Source: Duganella sacchari (GTDB taxonomy: Bacteria; Pseudomonadota; Gammaproteobacteria; Burkholderiales; Burkholderiaceae_D). Taken from it: 41,281 bases of DNA. The position numbers and the translations under genes were made by a program. Position 1 is the stretch's first letter. Each line of letters opens with the position of its first letter. The notes under the pieces were generated by a model that was not told the DNA's origin, ran no database searches, and saw only the letters and a program-made list of their open reading frames with translations. Positions 16,349 through 23,976 of the stretch are shown here, piece after piece. The stretch spans positions 1-41,281 of the forward strand of contig NZ_FRCX01000022.1 of assembly GCF_900143065.1 (NCBI RefSeq), in the 5' to 3' direction.

Positions 16349-16367
16349 ACGAATGTAATATATTCGT
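16349..16367. promoter_or_regulatory. Candidate operator between the divergent hypothetical gene and the ABC transporter
   Basis: A perfect 6-bp inverted repeat, ACGAAT-(gtaatat)-ATTCGT, sits in the AT-rich 139-base divergent intergenic region (16320-16458), where promoters for both directions are expected. The symmetry suits a dimeric repressor or activator. No regulator gene is adjacent, and I could not place convincing -35/-10 boxes. Confidence 0.35.
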
Positions 16368-16458
16368 CGTAATAATCTATTAGAATGGCGCTGGCTAAAA
16401 AAGCTCCCTCCTTTGATCTCCACGCGATACCTCCTGTCGCTTTGAGAAAGTAAATGCA

Positions 16459-18189
16459 ATGAACAAGAAACGGCAATTTTTCCCCCGCCAGGTGGTGGAA
16501 GCCGGCGGTAACCGCTGGGACTGGGCCTTGCTGCCCATCGTGCTCGCGATCTTCGTGTTGATGGCCTATGGCAGCCAGCAAATGGCGCGTCCGTATGAAC
16601 TGGGCCAGACCTTGCCGATGACGCTGGATCCCTGGTATCTGCCGTACTACCTGCTGCGCACCACGCTGCGCATGTTTATCGCCATGGGCGCGTCAATGGT
16701 CTTCAGCTGCGTGTTTGCCGCGCTGACCACCAAGTACCGCACTGCGGAAAAGGTCATGGTGCCGATGCTCGACATCCTGCAATCGATACCGATCCTGGGC
16801 TTTTTGTCGATTACCGTGACGGCGTTCATCGCGCTGTTCCCCGGGAATCTGCTGGGCGTGGAATGCGCTGCCGTGTTTGCGATCTTTACCTCGCAGGCGT
16901 GGAATATGGCGTTCTCCGCGTACCAGGGCTTTCGCACGGTGCCGGCCGAATTGTCGGAGGCGGCCAAGGTGTTCCAGCTGTCCGGCTGGCAGCGCTTCTG
17001 GCGCCTGGAACTGCCGTATGCCATGCCTGGCCTGCTGTGGAATATGATGATGTCGATGTCGGGCGGCTGGTTCTTCGTGGTGGCGTCGGAAGCCATCGTG
17101 GTGTCCAACCAGACCATCAAGCTGCCGGGCATGGGTTCCTACATCGCGCTGGCGATCGAACAGAGTAATCTGGGCGCAATCGGCTGGGCCATCTTCGCCA
17201 TGCTGATCGCGGTGCTGCTGTATGACCAGCTGTTCTTCCGTCCACTGCTGGCGTGGGCCGACAAGTTCCGTTTCGAGGAAACCGGCAGCGATACTGCGCA
17301 GTCGTCGTGGCTGCTGACCTGGCTGCGCCGCACCGACCGCACGCAGCAGATGGTGGAGTGGTTTGGCAACCAGCTGTCGCGTTCCATCGCCGTGTTCCGC
17401 CTGTCGCATGACGGCACCTCGATCCGCGCGCGCCGCGACCAGCCGTCGGTAGTGCCGCAACGGGTGTGGGATGCGGTGATTGCCGCCGTGGTGTTCTATG
17501 CCCTATGGAGTCTGGTGCACTTCATCCGCACCGAAGTCGGTTGGAGCGAAGTAGGGCATGTGCTCATGCTGGGCGTGTACACCATGCTGCGCGTGGTGGT
17601 GCTGCTGGCGCTGGCGGCGCTGGTGTGGGTGCCGGTCGGGATCTGGATCGGCATGAACCCGCGCTGGGCATCGCGCACCCAGGCCGTGGCGCAGTTTTTG
17701 GCAGCATTCCCGGCCAACCTGGTGTTCCCGGTGGCGGTCATCATCATCGTGCGTTACCACCTGAATCCGGACATCTGGCTGTCGCCGCTGATGATCCTGG
17801 GCACCCAGTGGTATCTGCTGTTTAACGTGATTGCCGGCGCCTCGACGATACCGACCGAGCTGCGTCACGCCGCCAAGAACTTCGGCCTCACGGGCTGGCT
17901 CAAATGGCGCCGCTACCTGCTGCCAGCGATCTTCCCAAGCTTTGTGACGGGCGCGATTACCGCCTCGGGCGGCTCATGGAATGCCGCCATCGTCTCAGAG
18001 TTTGTGAGCTGGGGACCGACCACCTTGAAGGCGCATGGCATCGGCAGCTATATCGCCGAGATGACGGCCACCGGTGACTTCCCGCGTATCGCGCTAGGCA
18101 TCGGCATCATGTGTATTTTCGTGATGGGCTTTAACCACTTCGTCTGGCGCCGTTTGTATACTTTGGCCGAAAGCCGGCTACATTTCTAG
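16459..18189 (+). CDS. ABC transporter permease with two fused permease domains (NitT/TauT-like)
   Basis: This 576-residue inner-membrane protein contains two BPD_transp_1 permease units in tandem, about residues 60-280 and 370-570. Each unit carries an EAA coupling motif: ELSEAAKVFQLSGWQRFWRL and ELRHAAKNFGLTGWLKWRR. They are joined by a hydrophilic stretch rich in Arg (RTDRTQQMVEWFGNQLSR). The pattern matches nitrate/sulfonate/bicarbonate-class importers, in which one chain can replace a permease dimer. No substrate can be inferred. The ATPase gene follows after 10 bases; no periplasmic binding-protein gene is in the window. Confidence 0.88.
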   Translation: MNKKRQFFPRQVVEAGGNRWDWALLPIVLAIFVLMAYGSQQMARPYELGQTLPMTLDPWYLPYYLLRTTLRMFIAMGASMVFSCVFAALTTKYRTAEKVMVPMLDILQSIPILGFLSITVTAFIALFPGNLLGVECAAVFAIFTSQAWNMAFSAYQGFRTVPAELSEAAKVFQLSGWQRFWRLELPYAMPGLLWNMMMSMSGGWFFVVASEAIVVSNQTIKLPGMGSYIALAIEQSNLGAIGWAIFAMLIAVLLYDQLFFRPLLAWADKFRFEETGSDTAQSSWLLTWLRRTDRTQQMVEWFGNQLSRSIAVFRLSHDGTSIRARRDQPSVVPQRVWDAVIAAVVFYALWSLVHFIRTEVGWSEVGHVLMLGVYTMLRVVVLLALAALVWVPVGIWIGMNPRWASRTQAVAQFLAAFPANLVFPVAVIIIVRYHLNPDIWLSPLMILGTQWYLLFNVIAGASTIPTELRHAAKNFGLTGWLKWRRYLLPAIFPSFVTGAITASGGSWNAAIVSEFVSWGPTTLKAHGIGSYIAEMTATGDFPRIALGIGIMCIFVMGFNHFVWRRLYTLAESRLHF

Positions 18190-18199
18190 GAACAGAATC

Positions 18200-19522
18200 A
18201 TGAGCACTCCTATCGTTGAACTGAAAGCCGTCGGCAAGCATTTCCGTGGCGCCGATGGCTCCGCGCGCTCGGTGCTGGAAGGCGTGGACTTCACGCTGCG
18301 CGAAGGCGAGATCGTCGCGCTGCTGGGGCAGTCGGGCTCCGGCAAATCCACCATGCTGCGCATCATGGCGGGCCTGATCCAGGCCGATGAGGGCCAGGTG
18401 CTGTATCGCGGTATGCCTTTGTATGGCACGGCGCGCGGGATCCGCATGGTGTTCCAGTCGTTCGCGCTGTTCCCGTGGCTGACGGTGCAGAAGAATGTGG
18501 AACTGGGCCTGGAAGCGCAGGGCATGCCGCCCGAAGAGCGCGCACGCCGCGCCGAGAAGGTGATTGACCTGATCGGCCTGTCCGGCTTTGAAGGCGCGCT
18601 GCCGCGCGAGCTGTCGGGCGGCATGCGCCAGCGGGTCGGCATCGCCCGCGCGCTGGTGATGGAGCCGGAAGTGCTGCTCATGGACGAGGCGTTTTCGGCG
18701 CTGGACGTGTTGACCGGCGAACGCCTGCGCGAAGAAATCCTGGAGCTGTGGCAGTCCGGCCAGATCCCGACCAAGGCGATCCTGGTGGTGTCGCACAATA
18801 TCGAGGAAGCGGTGATGATGGCGGACCGCGTGCTGATCTTCGCCAGTGATCCGGGCCGCGTGCGCGCCGAGCTGCCGATCTCCTTGCAGCAGCCGCGCAA
18901 GGCGGAGAGCGCGGAAGTGCGCCAGCTGATCGACAAGGTGTATGAGCTGATGACCGCCAGCTCCGGCCGTCGCGGCAGCGGCGGTGGCCTGATCAGCGAG
19001 CGCGAAGTGAAGCTGCAACTGGGCGACCGCCTGCCGCAAGCCGACATCGCGCACATGGAAGGTATCCTGGAGCTGCTGGCCGAAGAGCCATTCCACGGCC
19101 GCGCCGACCTGCCGAAGATTGCCGAAGAAACCGAGTTGACCGACGCCGAATTGCTGGAGGTGTTGAACGCGCTGATCCTGCTGGGCTTTGCCTACCTGAC
19201 CAACGGCGACATCCTGCTGACGGAGCTGGGCGGGCGTTATGTGAAAGCGGAGAACGCCGAGCGCCAGGCCATGTTCGGCAAACAGCTGCTGGAACACGTG
19301 CCGCTGATCGCCTACATCTGCCACGGCCTGGAACAGGACAAATCCGGCGATCTGCCGGAAGACCTGTTCCTCAAGCTGCTGCGCTTTACGCTCAGCGAAG
19401 AAGAGGCCGAGCGTGCACTGCGTGTGGCCATCGAGTGGGGCCGCTACGGCGACCTGTTCGAGTACAACTTCAACACCGGTGTGATTCAGCGCTCAGAGGA
19501 AGATGAAGAAGAGGAGGGCTGA
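18200..19522 (+). CDS. ABC transporter ATP-binding protein with C-terminal AAA-associated domain
   Basis: This 440-residue nitrate/sulfonate-class ABC ATPase energises the preceding permease. The Walker A LLGQSGSGKSTMLR, the signature LSGGMRQRVGIARAL, Walker B VLLMDEAFSALD and the switch His (VVSHNIEEAV) are complete within about 240 residues. The remaining C-terminal region (from about residue 270: LISEREVKLQLGD...) resembles the AAA-associated C-terminal domain found on some of these ATPases and is probably a winged-helix-like sensor. The protein ends in an acidic tail, EEDEEEEG. The last 37 bases overlap the opposing membrane-protein gene. Confidence 0.88.
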   Translation: MSTPIVELKAVGKHFRGADGSARSVLEGVDFTLREGEIVALLGQSGSGKSTMLRIMAGLIQADEGQVLYRGMPLYGTARGIRMVFQSFALFPWLTVQKNVELGLEAQGMPPEERARRAEKVIDLIGLSGFEGALPRELSGGMRQRVGIARALVMEPEVLLMDEAFSALDVLTGERLREEILELWQSGQIPTKAILVVSHNIEEAVMMADRVLIFASDPGRVRAELPISLQQPRKAESAEVRQLIDKVYELMTASSGRRGSGGGLISEREVKLQLGDRLPQADIAHMEGILELLAEEPFHGRADLPKIAEETELTDAELLEVLNALILLGFAYLTNGDILLTELGGRYVKAENAERQAMFGKQLLEHVPLIAYICHGLEQDKSGDLPEDLFLKLLRFTLSEEEAERALRVAIEWGRYGDLFEYNFNTGVIQRSEEDEEEEG

Positions 19523-20100
19523 GGCAATGATGCGTTATCAGTCGGCGCCCCCGATGGCTTGACTAAGAGCTTCTCATATTCAAACGTGGTGATGGCGACC
19601 TTGATGGATATAGCCAGGGTAGCAAACAACATTAAAAGAATATAGCCGCTGGCAAACGTTAATGCCTGATAAAGCGACTGGCCGCAACTGGCATGCGTCA
19701 CCATTTTATCCAGCTCGCAGCTGCTTTTCAGCTGAGAAATCACGAGACCTACCATACTAAAAGCGGCATAAACTTCGGCATTCCTCTTTAGTAGGGCAAC
19801 CTTGATTGCATACTCGGAAGGGCCTTTTTTTTCCTTATCTTCAGCTTTCTTTTTCTTTTTTTCTTCCTCTTCCTTCTTTGCGAGCTTCCTCAACTCATGA
19901 ATGCGCTCACGGCACAGAAGTAACGTGCCAAGAATGCTGAAGGCGGAAAATCCCAAAGAAAGCCACACTAATTTTACTTCTGTAAAAACCAGCACGGTGG
20001 CCGCCGCGAGCACCATACCTGCAATGAGGAATATGGCTTCCGCAGGCGACATCAAAATATAGGGGATCTCTTTATCAAAAAAATAAGAGTGATCTGTCAT
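19486..20100 (-). CDS. Unknown four-helix membrane protein with a Lys/Glu-rich cytoplasmic loop
   Basis: This 204-residue protein of no recognised family has likely membrane helices at about residues 18-38, 41-62, 107-125 and 147-170. Between helices two and three is a highly charged segment of about 35 residues (KKEEEEKKKKKAEDKEKK), probably a coiled or disordered cytoplasmic loop. Two Cys (CELDK and ASCGQ) lie between helices three and four. The Ser-rich tail (PSSSSSSSER) is encoded antisense to the acidic tail of the ABC ATPase. Base composition is clearly more AT-rich than its neighbours, which suggests acquisition. The ATG at 20100 has a TATAAA box only a few bases upstream. Confidence 0.7.
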   Translation of the reverse strand: MTDHSYFFDKEIPYILMSPAEAIFLIAGMVLAAATVLVFTEVKLVWLSLGFSAFSILGTLLLCRERIHELRKLAKKEEEEKKKKKAEDKEKKGPSEYAIKVALLKRNAEVYAAFSMVGLVISQLKSSCELDKMVTHASCGQSLYQALTFASGYILLMLFATLAISIKVAITTFEYEKLLVKPSGAPTDNASLPQPSSSSSSSER

Positions 20101-20139
20101 TTTTATAGTGTGGAAAAATCCAGGATCAAGTCGCGTAAA

Positions 20140-20171
20140 GTGTCACAATTTTCTGAGGCTAACTGTGACAC
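20140..20171. promoter_or_regulatory. Perfect 8-bp inverted repeat upstream of the unknown membrane-protein gene
   Basis: GTGTCACA (20140-20147) and TGTGACAC (20164-20171) are exact reverse complements with a 16-base spacer. They lie in the 124-base gap between the hemL stop and the membrane-protein start (both minus strand). There is no T-tract, so a terminator is unlikely. The half-sites resemble the TGTGA/TCACA words of CRP/FNR-type sites, but in the opposite arrangement and with wrong spacing. An operator is plausible but unproven. Confidence 0.4.
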
Positions 20172-20224
20172 AGTGCGCGTCTTGACGCTGAACTTCGGCA
20201 TTGCTGAGAGGGGCTGGCCGAGGG

Positions 20225-21511
20225 TTAAAGCTTGGCGAACACGCGGCGGGCGGCGGCGATGGTTTCGTCGATGACGTCGTCGGTATGCTGGGCGGAGACG
20301 AAGCCGGCTTCAAACGCCGCTGGCGCGAAGTAGACGCCTTCATCGAGCATGCGGTGGAAGAAGACGTTGAAGCGTTCGCGGTCGCCGGCCATCATCTCGG
20401 CGTAGTTGTGCGGCGGCGTGACGCTGAAGTACAGGCCGAACATGCCGCCCACCGAATCCGCGCAGAAGGCGATGTTGGCGTCTTTGGCGGCCGCCGTCAG
20501 GCCAGCCGCCAGGCGCGCTGCCGATGCACTCAGTTTGTCGTAGAAGCCCGGTTCCTGGATCAGCTTGAGCGTGGTCATGCCCGCTGCCACTGCCACCGGA
20601 TTGCCCGACAGCGTACCGGCCTGGTACACGGCGCCCAGTGGCGCCATCTTGCTCATCAGCGCCGCGCTGCCGCCGAACGCTGCCACCGGCAGGCCGCCGC
20701 CGATCACTTTGCCCAGCGCCGTCAGGTCCGGCTTGATGCCGTACAGTTCCTGCGCGCCGCCCAGCGCCACGCGGAAGCCGCACATCACTTCATCGAAGAT
20801 CAGCACCGCACCATGTTTGGTGCACAGTGTACGCAGCGCTTGCAGGAAGGCTTCCGAGGCCTTGATCAGATTCATATTGCCGGCCACCGGTTCCACGATG
20901 ACGCAGGCGATTTCGTCGCCGAAGTTGGCGAAGGCTTCTTCGATCTGCGCCACGTTGTTATAGTCCAGCACCAGCGTGTGCTTGACGAAGTCCTCCGGCA
21001 CACCCGCCGATGTTGGATTGCCGAAGGTGAGCAGGCCGCTGCCCGCCTTGACCAGCAGCGAATCGGCGTGGCCGTGGTAGCAGCCTTCAAACTTGACGAT
21101 CTTGTCGCGGCCCGTGGCGCCGCGCGCCAGACGCAGCGCGCTCATGGTCGCTTCCGTGCCCGACGATACCAGGCGCACCTGTTCGATCGATGGCACCAGG
21201 CGCACGATTTCTTCCGCCATCTCGATTTCCGCTTCGGTCGGCGCACCAAACGACAGGCCGCGCGCAGCGGCTTCCTGCACCGCTTTCACCACGGTCGGGT
21301 GAGCATGGCCGACAATCGCCGGACCCCAGGAACCGATGTAGTCGATATAGCGTTTGCCATCCGCATCCCAGAAGTACGGGCCTTCGGCGCGGGTGATGAA
21401 ACGCGGCGTGCCGCCCACCGAGCGGAAGGCGCGCACCGGCGAGTTGACGCCGCCCGGCGTGGTTTTCTGGGCGCGTTCGAACAGCTGGTCGTTTTTGGAA
21501 ATCGTAGTCAT
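20225..21511 (-). CDS. hemL: Glutamate-1-semialdehyde 2,1-aminomutase
   Basis: HemL moves the amino group of glutamate-1-semialdehyde to give 5-aminolevulinate, the C5-pathway precursor of heme. The 428-residue PLP enzyme shows the start SKNDQLFERAQKTTPGGVNS, GTEATMSALRLARGATGR, FEGCYHGHADSLLVKAGSG, the PLP-contacting LIFDEVMCGFRVALGG and the PLP-lysine motif LGKVIGGGLPVAAFGG. Length and motifs are typical. It lies 19 bases downstream of the ThiD-like gene, so the two are probably cotranscribed. Confidence 0.96.
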   Translation of the reverse strand: MTTISKNDQLFERAQKTTPGGVNSPVRAFRSVGGTPRFITRAEGPYFWDADGKRYIDYIGSWGPAIVGHAHPTVVKAVQEAAARGLSFGAPTEAEIEMAEEIVRLVPSIEQVRLVSSGTEATMSALRLARGATGRDKIVKFEGCYHGHADSLLVKAGSGLLTFGNPTSAGVPEDFVKHTLVLDYNNVAQIEEAFANFGDEIACVIVEPVAGNMNLIKASEAFLQALRTLCTKHGAVLIFDEVMCGFRVALGGAQELYGIKPDLTALGKVIGGGLPVAAFGGSAALMSKMAPLGAVYQAGTLSGNPVAVAAGMTTLKLIQEPGFYDKLSASAARLAAGLTAAAKDANIAFCADSVGGMFGLYFSVTPPHNYAEMMAGDRERFNVFFHRMLDEGVYFAPAAFEAGFVSAQHTDDVIDETIAAARRVFAKL

Positions 21512-21530
21512 GATGGCATCTTCTTAATTT

Positions 21531-22376
21531 TTATTGCATGTCCTCGGCGGACTGCAAATGGAAAAAGCGGTTGGGCACAAATTTGCCCATCCCGTAGCGC
21601 TGCGCATGCGCCAGCGCGCCGACAGTGTACTCCTGTGCGGCCGCCACTGCTTCTGGGGCGTCGGCGCCGCGCGCCATGAAGGCGGTCATTGCTGCCGACA
21701 GCGTGCCGCCGGCGCCGATAAACGGCCCCGCCAGATGCTGCCAGGCGTCGTGGCTGATGACGCCATCGGCGCCGTACAAGGTATTGGCCAGCGTATTGGG
21801 CGCCGCCGGATCGCCCGCATTGCCGGACGCGGTACCGGTGACCAGCACAAATTCGCAGCCCAGGGCCAGCAAATGCTCGACATCCGACTCCAGCGTGTCC
21901 TCGCCGGCCTCGCGCCACGTTTCCGCCAGGCGTCCCAGCTCAACTTGCGATAGCATGACCACGGTAGCCTGTGGAATCAGCAATTGGCGCAGGGCGGTCA
22001 GCAGGTCTTCCGCATCGTCTTCGGGCGGCTGCGGCAGGCGTGAACTGAAGGGATCAAGCACCAGCGGCGCATCGGGATAATCGGACAGGATTTCGGCGAT
22101 CGCGGCCACCTGCTCGATATTGGTGATGGCGCCGACCTTGAAGGCGGCCATGGTCATGTCTTCGAGCAGCACGCGGGCCTGGTCGGCCACCCAGTCCGGG
22201 TCGATGTCCTGGAGATCTTCAACGCCAGCGCTGTCGCCGATCAGCAACGCAGTGGTGACCGCTGTGCCGGTACAGGACAGGGCCGAAAAAACCGCCAGGT
22301 CGGCCTGGACACCGGAGGCGCCAGCCGGATCGGCAGCACCGAAGCTCAATATAAGAGGAGAAGTTTGGTTTTGCAC
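21531..22376 (-). CDS. Diverged ThiD-like kinase (hydroxymethylpyrimidine kinase family)
   Basis: This 281-residue protein of the ThiD/PdxY ribokinase-like fold begins SPLILSFGAADPAGASGVQADLAVFS and so keeps the family N-terminus. Two active-site parts differ from thiamine-pathway ThiD. The usual GTGCTLSAA has become GAGGTLSAA, with Gly224 where the catalytic Cys normally sits. The DPVMVAKSG loop is replaced by LDPFSSRLPQPP. No other thiamine genes are nearby. It may phosphorylate a different substrate, have weak activity or play a regulatory role. It is divergent from the rubredoxin gene (56-base gap) and precedes hemL. Confidence 0.8.
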   Translation of the reverse strand: MQNQTSPLILSFGAADPAGASGVQADLAVFSALSCTGTAVTTALLIGDSAGVEDLQDIDPDWVADQARVLLEDMTMAAFKVGAITNIEQVAAIAEILSDYPDAPLVLDPFSSRLPQPPEDDAEDLLTALRQLLIPQATVVMLSQVELGRLAETWREAGEDTLESDVEHLLALGCEFVLVTGTASGNAGDPAAPNTLANTLYGADGVISHDAWQHLAGPFIGAGGTLSAAMTAFMARGADAPEAVAAAQEYTVGALAHAQRYGMGKFVPNRFFHLQSAEDMQ

Positions 22377-22432
22377 GGCGGGTAGATTAAGATACCTAAT
22401 TCAGCATTTTACTAGATTGAGGGTGGCAAAAC

Positions 22433-22624
22433 GTGAGTAGCAACGAAACAACGCAGGAGTTCCAGACCTGGATGTGCCTGATCTGTGGCTGGATCTACGA
22501 TGAAGCAGCCGGCCTGCCGGATGAAGGCATTGCTGCCGGCACCCGTTGGGCTGACGTCCCGATGAACTGGAGCTGCCCGGAATGCGGCGCCCGCAAGGAC
22601 GATTTCGAGATGGTAGCCATCTGA
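22433..22624 (+). CDS. Rubredoxin
   Basis: This 63-residue one-iron electron carrier has Cys15, Cys18, Cys48 and Cys51 (CLIC and CPEC), which form the FeS4 centre, and the conserved GWIYDEAAGLPDEGIAAGT and WSCPECGARKDDFEMV segments. The start is a GTG at 22433 with GAGGGTGG as ribosome-binding site. Rubredoxins pass electrons to oxygenases, oxidoreductases or peroxide defence; the partner is not evident. It is 28 bases upstream of pilG, an association seen elsewhere in betaproteobacteria. Confidence 0.94.
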   Translation: MSSNETTQEFQTWMCLICGWIYDEAAGLPDEGIAAGTRWADVPMNWSCPECGARKDDFEMVAI

Positions 22625-22652
22625 TTTTAACGCGCCGCCCGGCCTAGCGACT

Positions 22653-23045
22653 ATGAACTCTGCTCTGAAAATCATGGTGATCGACGACAGCAGCACCATT
22701 CGTCGCTCCGCTGAGATCTTCCTGACCCAGGCCGGTTATCAGGTGGTGCTGGCCGAGGATGGCTTTGACGCCCTCGCCAAAATCAACGATCACCACCCGG
22801 CGCTGGTCTTCTGCGACATCCTCATGCCGCGCCTGGACGGCTATCAGACCTGCGCACTGATTAAGAAAAGCGCAAAATTCCATGCCACGCCCGTGTTGAT
22901 GCTGTCCTCCAAGGATGGCCTGTTCGACCGCGCGCGGGGCAGCATGGTCGGCGCCGTTGCGTATCTGACCAAACCTTTTACCAAAGACAGCCTGCTGGCC
23001 GCGGTGCGCGAGCACACCGGCGGCGCTGCTGGAATACCAGAATAA
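22653..23045 (+). CDS. pilG: Twitching-motility response regulator PilG-like
   Basis: This 130-residue stand-alone CheY-type receiver has an acidic pocket Asp11-Asp12, phospho-acceptor Asp55 (VFCDILMP), and switch Lys107 (YLTKPF) preceded by MLSSKDG, which is typical of PilG. In the Pil-Chp system PilG receives phosphate from ChpA and promotes type IV pilus extension through cAMP and PilB. No DNA-binding output domain is present. The assignment as PilG rather than PilH rests on order (first in the cluster) and on sequence features. Confidence 0.88.
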   Translation: MNSALKIMVIDDSSTIRRSAEIFLTQAGYQVVLAEDGFDALAKINDHHPALVFCDILMPRLDGYQTCALIKKSAKFHATPVLMLSSKDGLFDRARGSMVGAVAYLTKPFTKDSLLAAVREHTGGAAGIPE

Positions 23046-23064
23046 GAAAGCCCCAGGGGGAAAT

Positions 23065-23430
23065 ATGGCCATACAACGCATTCTGATCGTCGATGATTCG
23101 CCCACGGAGCGCTATTACCTCAACGATATCCTGACCAGGAATGGCTACACCGTGACGGTGGCCGAAAGCGGTGAGGAAGCGCTCATCAAGATCAAGACCG
23201 ACAAGCCGGAACTGATCCTGATGGATGTGGTGATGCCTGGGGCGAACGGCTTCCAGGTCACGCGTTCCATTGCGCGGGACCCCGAGCTGAAGGATGTCCC
23301 CATCATCATCTGCTCCAGCAAAAACCAGGAAACTGACCGCATCTGGGGCCTGCGCCAGGGCGCCAGGGACTATCTGGTCAAGCCGGTGGATGCGGCTGAA
23401 CTGCTGGCCAAGATCGCGGCCCTCGGCTAA
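23065..23430 (+). CDS. pilH: Twitching-motility response regulator PilH-like
   Basis: This 121-residue single-domain receiver has Asp10-Asp11, phospho-acceptor Asp54 (ILMDVVMP) and a YLVKPV switch lysine. PilH is the second CheY-like protein of Pil-Chp systems; it acts as a phosphate sink or promotes pilus retraction. A strong ribosome-binding site (AGGGGGAAAT) precedes the ATG. It lies 19 bases after pilG and 2 bases before pilI. Confidence 0.88.
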   Translation: MAIQRILIVDDSPTERYYLNDILTRNGYTVTVAESGEEALIKIKTDKPELILMDVVMPGANGFQVTRSIARDPELKDVPIIICSSKNQETDRIWGLRQGARDYLVKPVDAAELLAKIAALG

Positions 23431-23432
23431 CG

Positions 23433-23948
23433 ATGAGCGGCCCTACGCCAGGGACAGAACGCCGCAGCCGCCTGCGCCAGTACCAGGTGCAGCTGCTGGA
23501 GCGCATGCAGGCCGCCAAGACCGGTGCGCCGGAAGGCGGGCGTGAACTGGGTGTGCTGATCGGCGGGCATCAGTGCCTGCTGGACCTGACGCAGATCAGC
23601 GAGATCGTACCACTGCAAACCGCGACGCCGGTGCCGCTGACGCAGGACTGGTATCTGGGCCTGGTGAATGTCCGCGGCCACCTGACCGGCGTGATCGACC
23701 TGGCGCGCTATCTGCAGCAGGCTGCGGGCGATGCGGCGCCGTCCGAACGGCGGCTGATTACCTTTGCGCCCCCACTGGGCTTCAACTGCGCGCTGCTGGT
23801 GGAGCGCGTGCTGGGCCTGCGCAAGCTGGCTGACATGGAAGCGCTGCCGTCGGATGCATTCCGCGACAGCGAAGGGCAACAATGGCGGCGCATCGATCTG
23901 GCGCAGCTGGTGCAGGAAGCACGGTTTGTACAAGTAGGGCTGGTATAG
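23433..23948 (+). CDS. pilI: CheW-like adaptor protein PilI
   Basis: This 171-residue CheW-domain adaptor links the PilJ receptor to the ChpA kinase. The body is a CheW fold: LGVLIGGHQCLLDLTQISEI, then WYLGLVNVRGHLTGVIDLARYL (the conserved G-L-V-N-x-R-G segment) and CALLVERVLGLRKL. A short N-terminal helix with basic residues precedes it. The start at 23433 is two bases after the pilH stop, which supports coupling. Confidence 0.9.
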   Translation: MSGPTPGTERRSRLRQYQVQLLERMQAAKTGAPEGGRELGVLIGGHQCLLDLTQISEIVPLQTATPVPLTQDWYLGLVNVRGHLTGVIDLARYLQQAAGDAAPSERRLITFAPPLGFNCALLVERVLGLRKLADMEALPSDAFRDSEGQQWRRIDLAQLVQEARFVQVGLV

Positions 23949-23976
23949 CAGGCAAACACTAATCCGGAGAGGGTGT

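Noticed and set aside
20101..20224. The 20140-20171 inverted repeat as a hemL terminator
   Set aside because: There is no T-run after the stem on the minus strand and the 16-base loop is large.
20201..21679. 492-codon plus-strand open frame opposite hemL
   Set aside because: hemL on the minus strand has all catalytic motifs; the opposing frame is low-complexity and unsupported.
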